NCBI RefSeq assembly: GCF_002879865.1
Contig: NZ_PNXY01000019.1
Span: forward strand, 81,029 to 145,028
Direction of reading: 5' to 3'
From: Paraburkholderia rhynchosiae
Lineage (GTDB): Bacteria; Pseudomonadota; Gammaproteobacteria; Burkholderiales; Burkholderiaceae
Length of the DNA stretch: 64,000 bases
The position numbers were made by a program, and so were the translations under genes. Under the pieces are notes generated by a model. It had not been told where the DNA came from. It saw nothing but the letters and a program-made list of their open reading frames with translations, and searched no databases. Numbering within the stretch: the first letter of the stretch is position 1; each line of letters starts with the position of its first letter. Shown here in pieces: positions 63,836 through 64,000 of the stretch.

Positions 63836-63879
63836 CCTCTAGCGATAGCGCTGCATCCGCTATGCGATAGCGCTAGAGG
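63836..63879. repeat. Nested inverted and direct repeats at the IS boundary
   Basis: Outer perfect arms CCTCTAGCG (63836-63844) and CGCTAGAGG (63871-63879) enclose inner arms ATAGCG / CGCTAT (63845-63850, 63858-63863). The 11-mer GCGATAGCGCT also occurs twice as a direct repeat (63842-63852, 63864-63874). It lies 40 bases before the transposase ATG, so it probably marks the insertion boundary or target site. Confidence 0.6.
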
Positions 63880-63918
63880 GTGTTAGGAACTTTCCTCCAG
63901 ACCTGGTACCCTGGCGGA

Positions 63919-64000
63919 ATGACAAAACGCAAGCCATACCCGACAGATGTCTCGGATGAAGAGTGGAGCTTTGCGGCTCCCTATCTGACGTTGATGAATG
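63919..64000 (+). mobile_element. IS5-type transposase, 5' end only
   Basis: Reading from the ATG at 63919 gives MTKRKPYPTDVSDEEWSFAA then PYLTLMN, the start of DUF4096-containing IS5-family transposases common in Burkholderia. The gene runs off the window. GAGGGTGTTAGGAAC at about 63876 may be the left terminal repeat; this needs the other end to confirm. It sits just upstream of the betaine-binding-protein gene, divergent from it, and could affect that promoter. Confidence 0.8.

Overview
The window is a chromosomal segment of a GC-rich betaproteobacterium, most likely a Paraburkholderia or close Burkholderiales relative. This rests on the order rimP-nusA-infB-rbfA-truB, the recC-recB-recD order, the Gly/Asn-rich RluB tail, and many small proteins of Burkholderia type. 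No rRNA, tRNA or CRISPR array was seen. No database search was run; family names come from motifs and memory of family sequences.

Layout. 1-6445: an alicyclic-acid (cyclohexanecarboxylate-like) catabolic cluster. A divergent minus-strand arm holds a cysteine-less thiolase-like protein (cut by the window edge) and a DUF35 protein. The plus arm holds acyl-CoA dehydrogenase, MaoC-fold protein, CoA-transferase, BadH-like SDR and BadI-like ring hydrolase. A perfect dyad lies between the arms. 6590-16681: housekeeping on the minus strand (scpB, rluB, then rimP-nusA-infB-rbfA-truB), with a strong intrinsic terminator-like hairpin between infB and rbfA. 17045-26211: mixed genes: aminotransferase, LysR regulator, a solitary transposase-like DUF4096 protein behind a sigma-54-like promoter, small exported proteins, YdcF, ABM monooxygenase, EAL phosphodiesterase, ArfB.

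26421-35895: recC-recB-recD as an overlapping operon. recD carries a 20-copy perfect hexanucleotide repeat encoding poly(Ala-Asn). 36120-46464: FUSC transporter, Lrp regulator divergent from a cysteine-dioxygenase-like cupin, large MscS channel, Rrf2 regulator plus NAD(P)-binding protein sharing one operator, lipoprotein, DJ-1/PfpI protein. 46636-52249: orphan histidine kinase, ammonium transporter with NtrC and sigma-54 sites, fluoride riboswitch plus crcB, and a PRC-barrel/DUF883/DUF3597 stress-type group.

52553-64000: accessory region. It has a DMT exporter with a 64-residue His-rich tail, a frameshifted branched-chain amino-acid binding protein, a cupin, a LysR regulator, and a minus-strand catabolic series (betaine-type binding protein, SHMT, DapA-family lyase, DAO oxidase, PuuC-like aldehyde dehydrogenase, ProC-like reductase) of unknown substrate. 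The right edge enters an IS5-type insertion sequence.

Most promising for new biology: the hybrid bad/aldolase-type cluster, the recD hexanucleotide tract, the betaine-binding/DAO/DapA/ALDH series, the twin Rrf2 operators, and the His-tailed DMT transporter.
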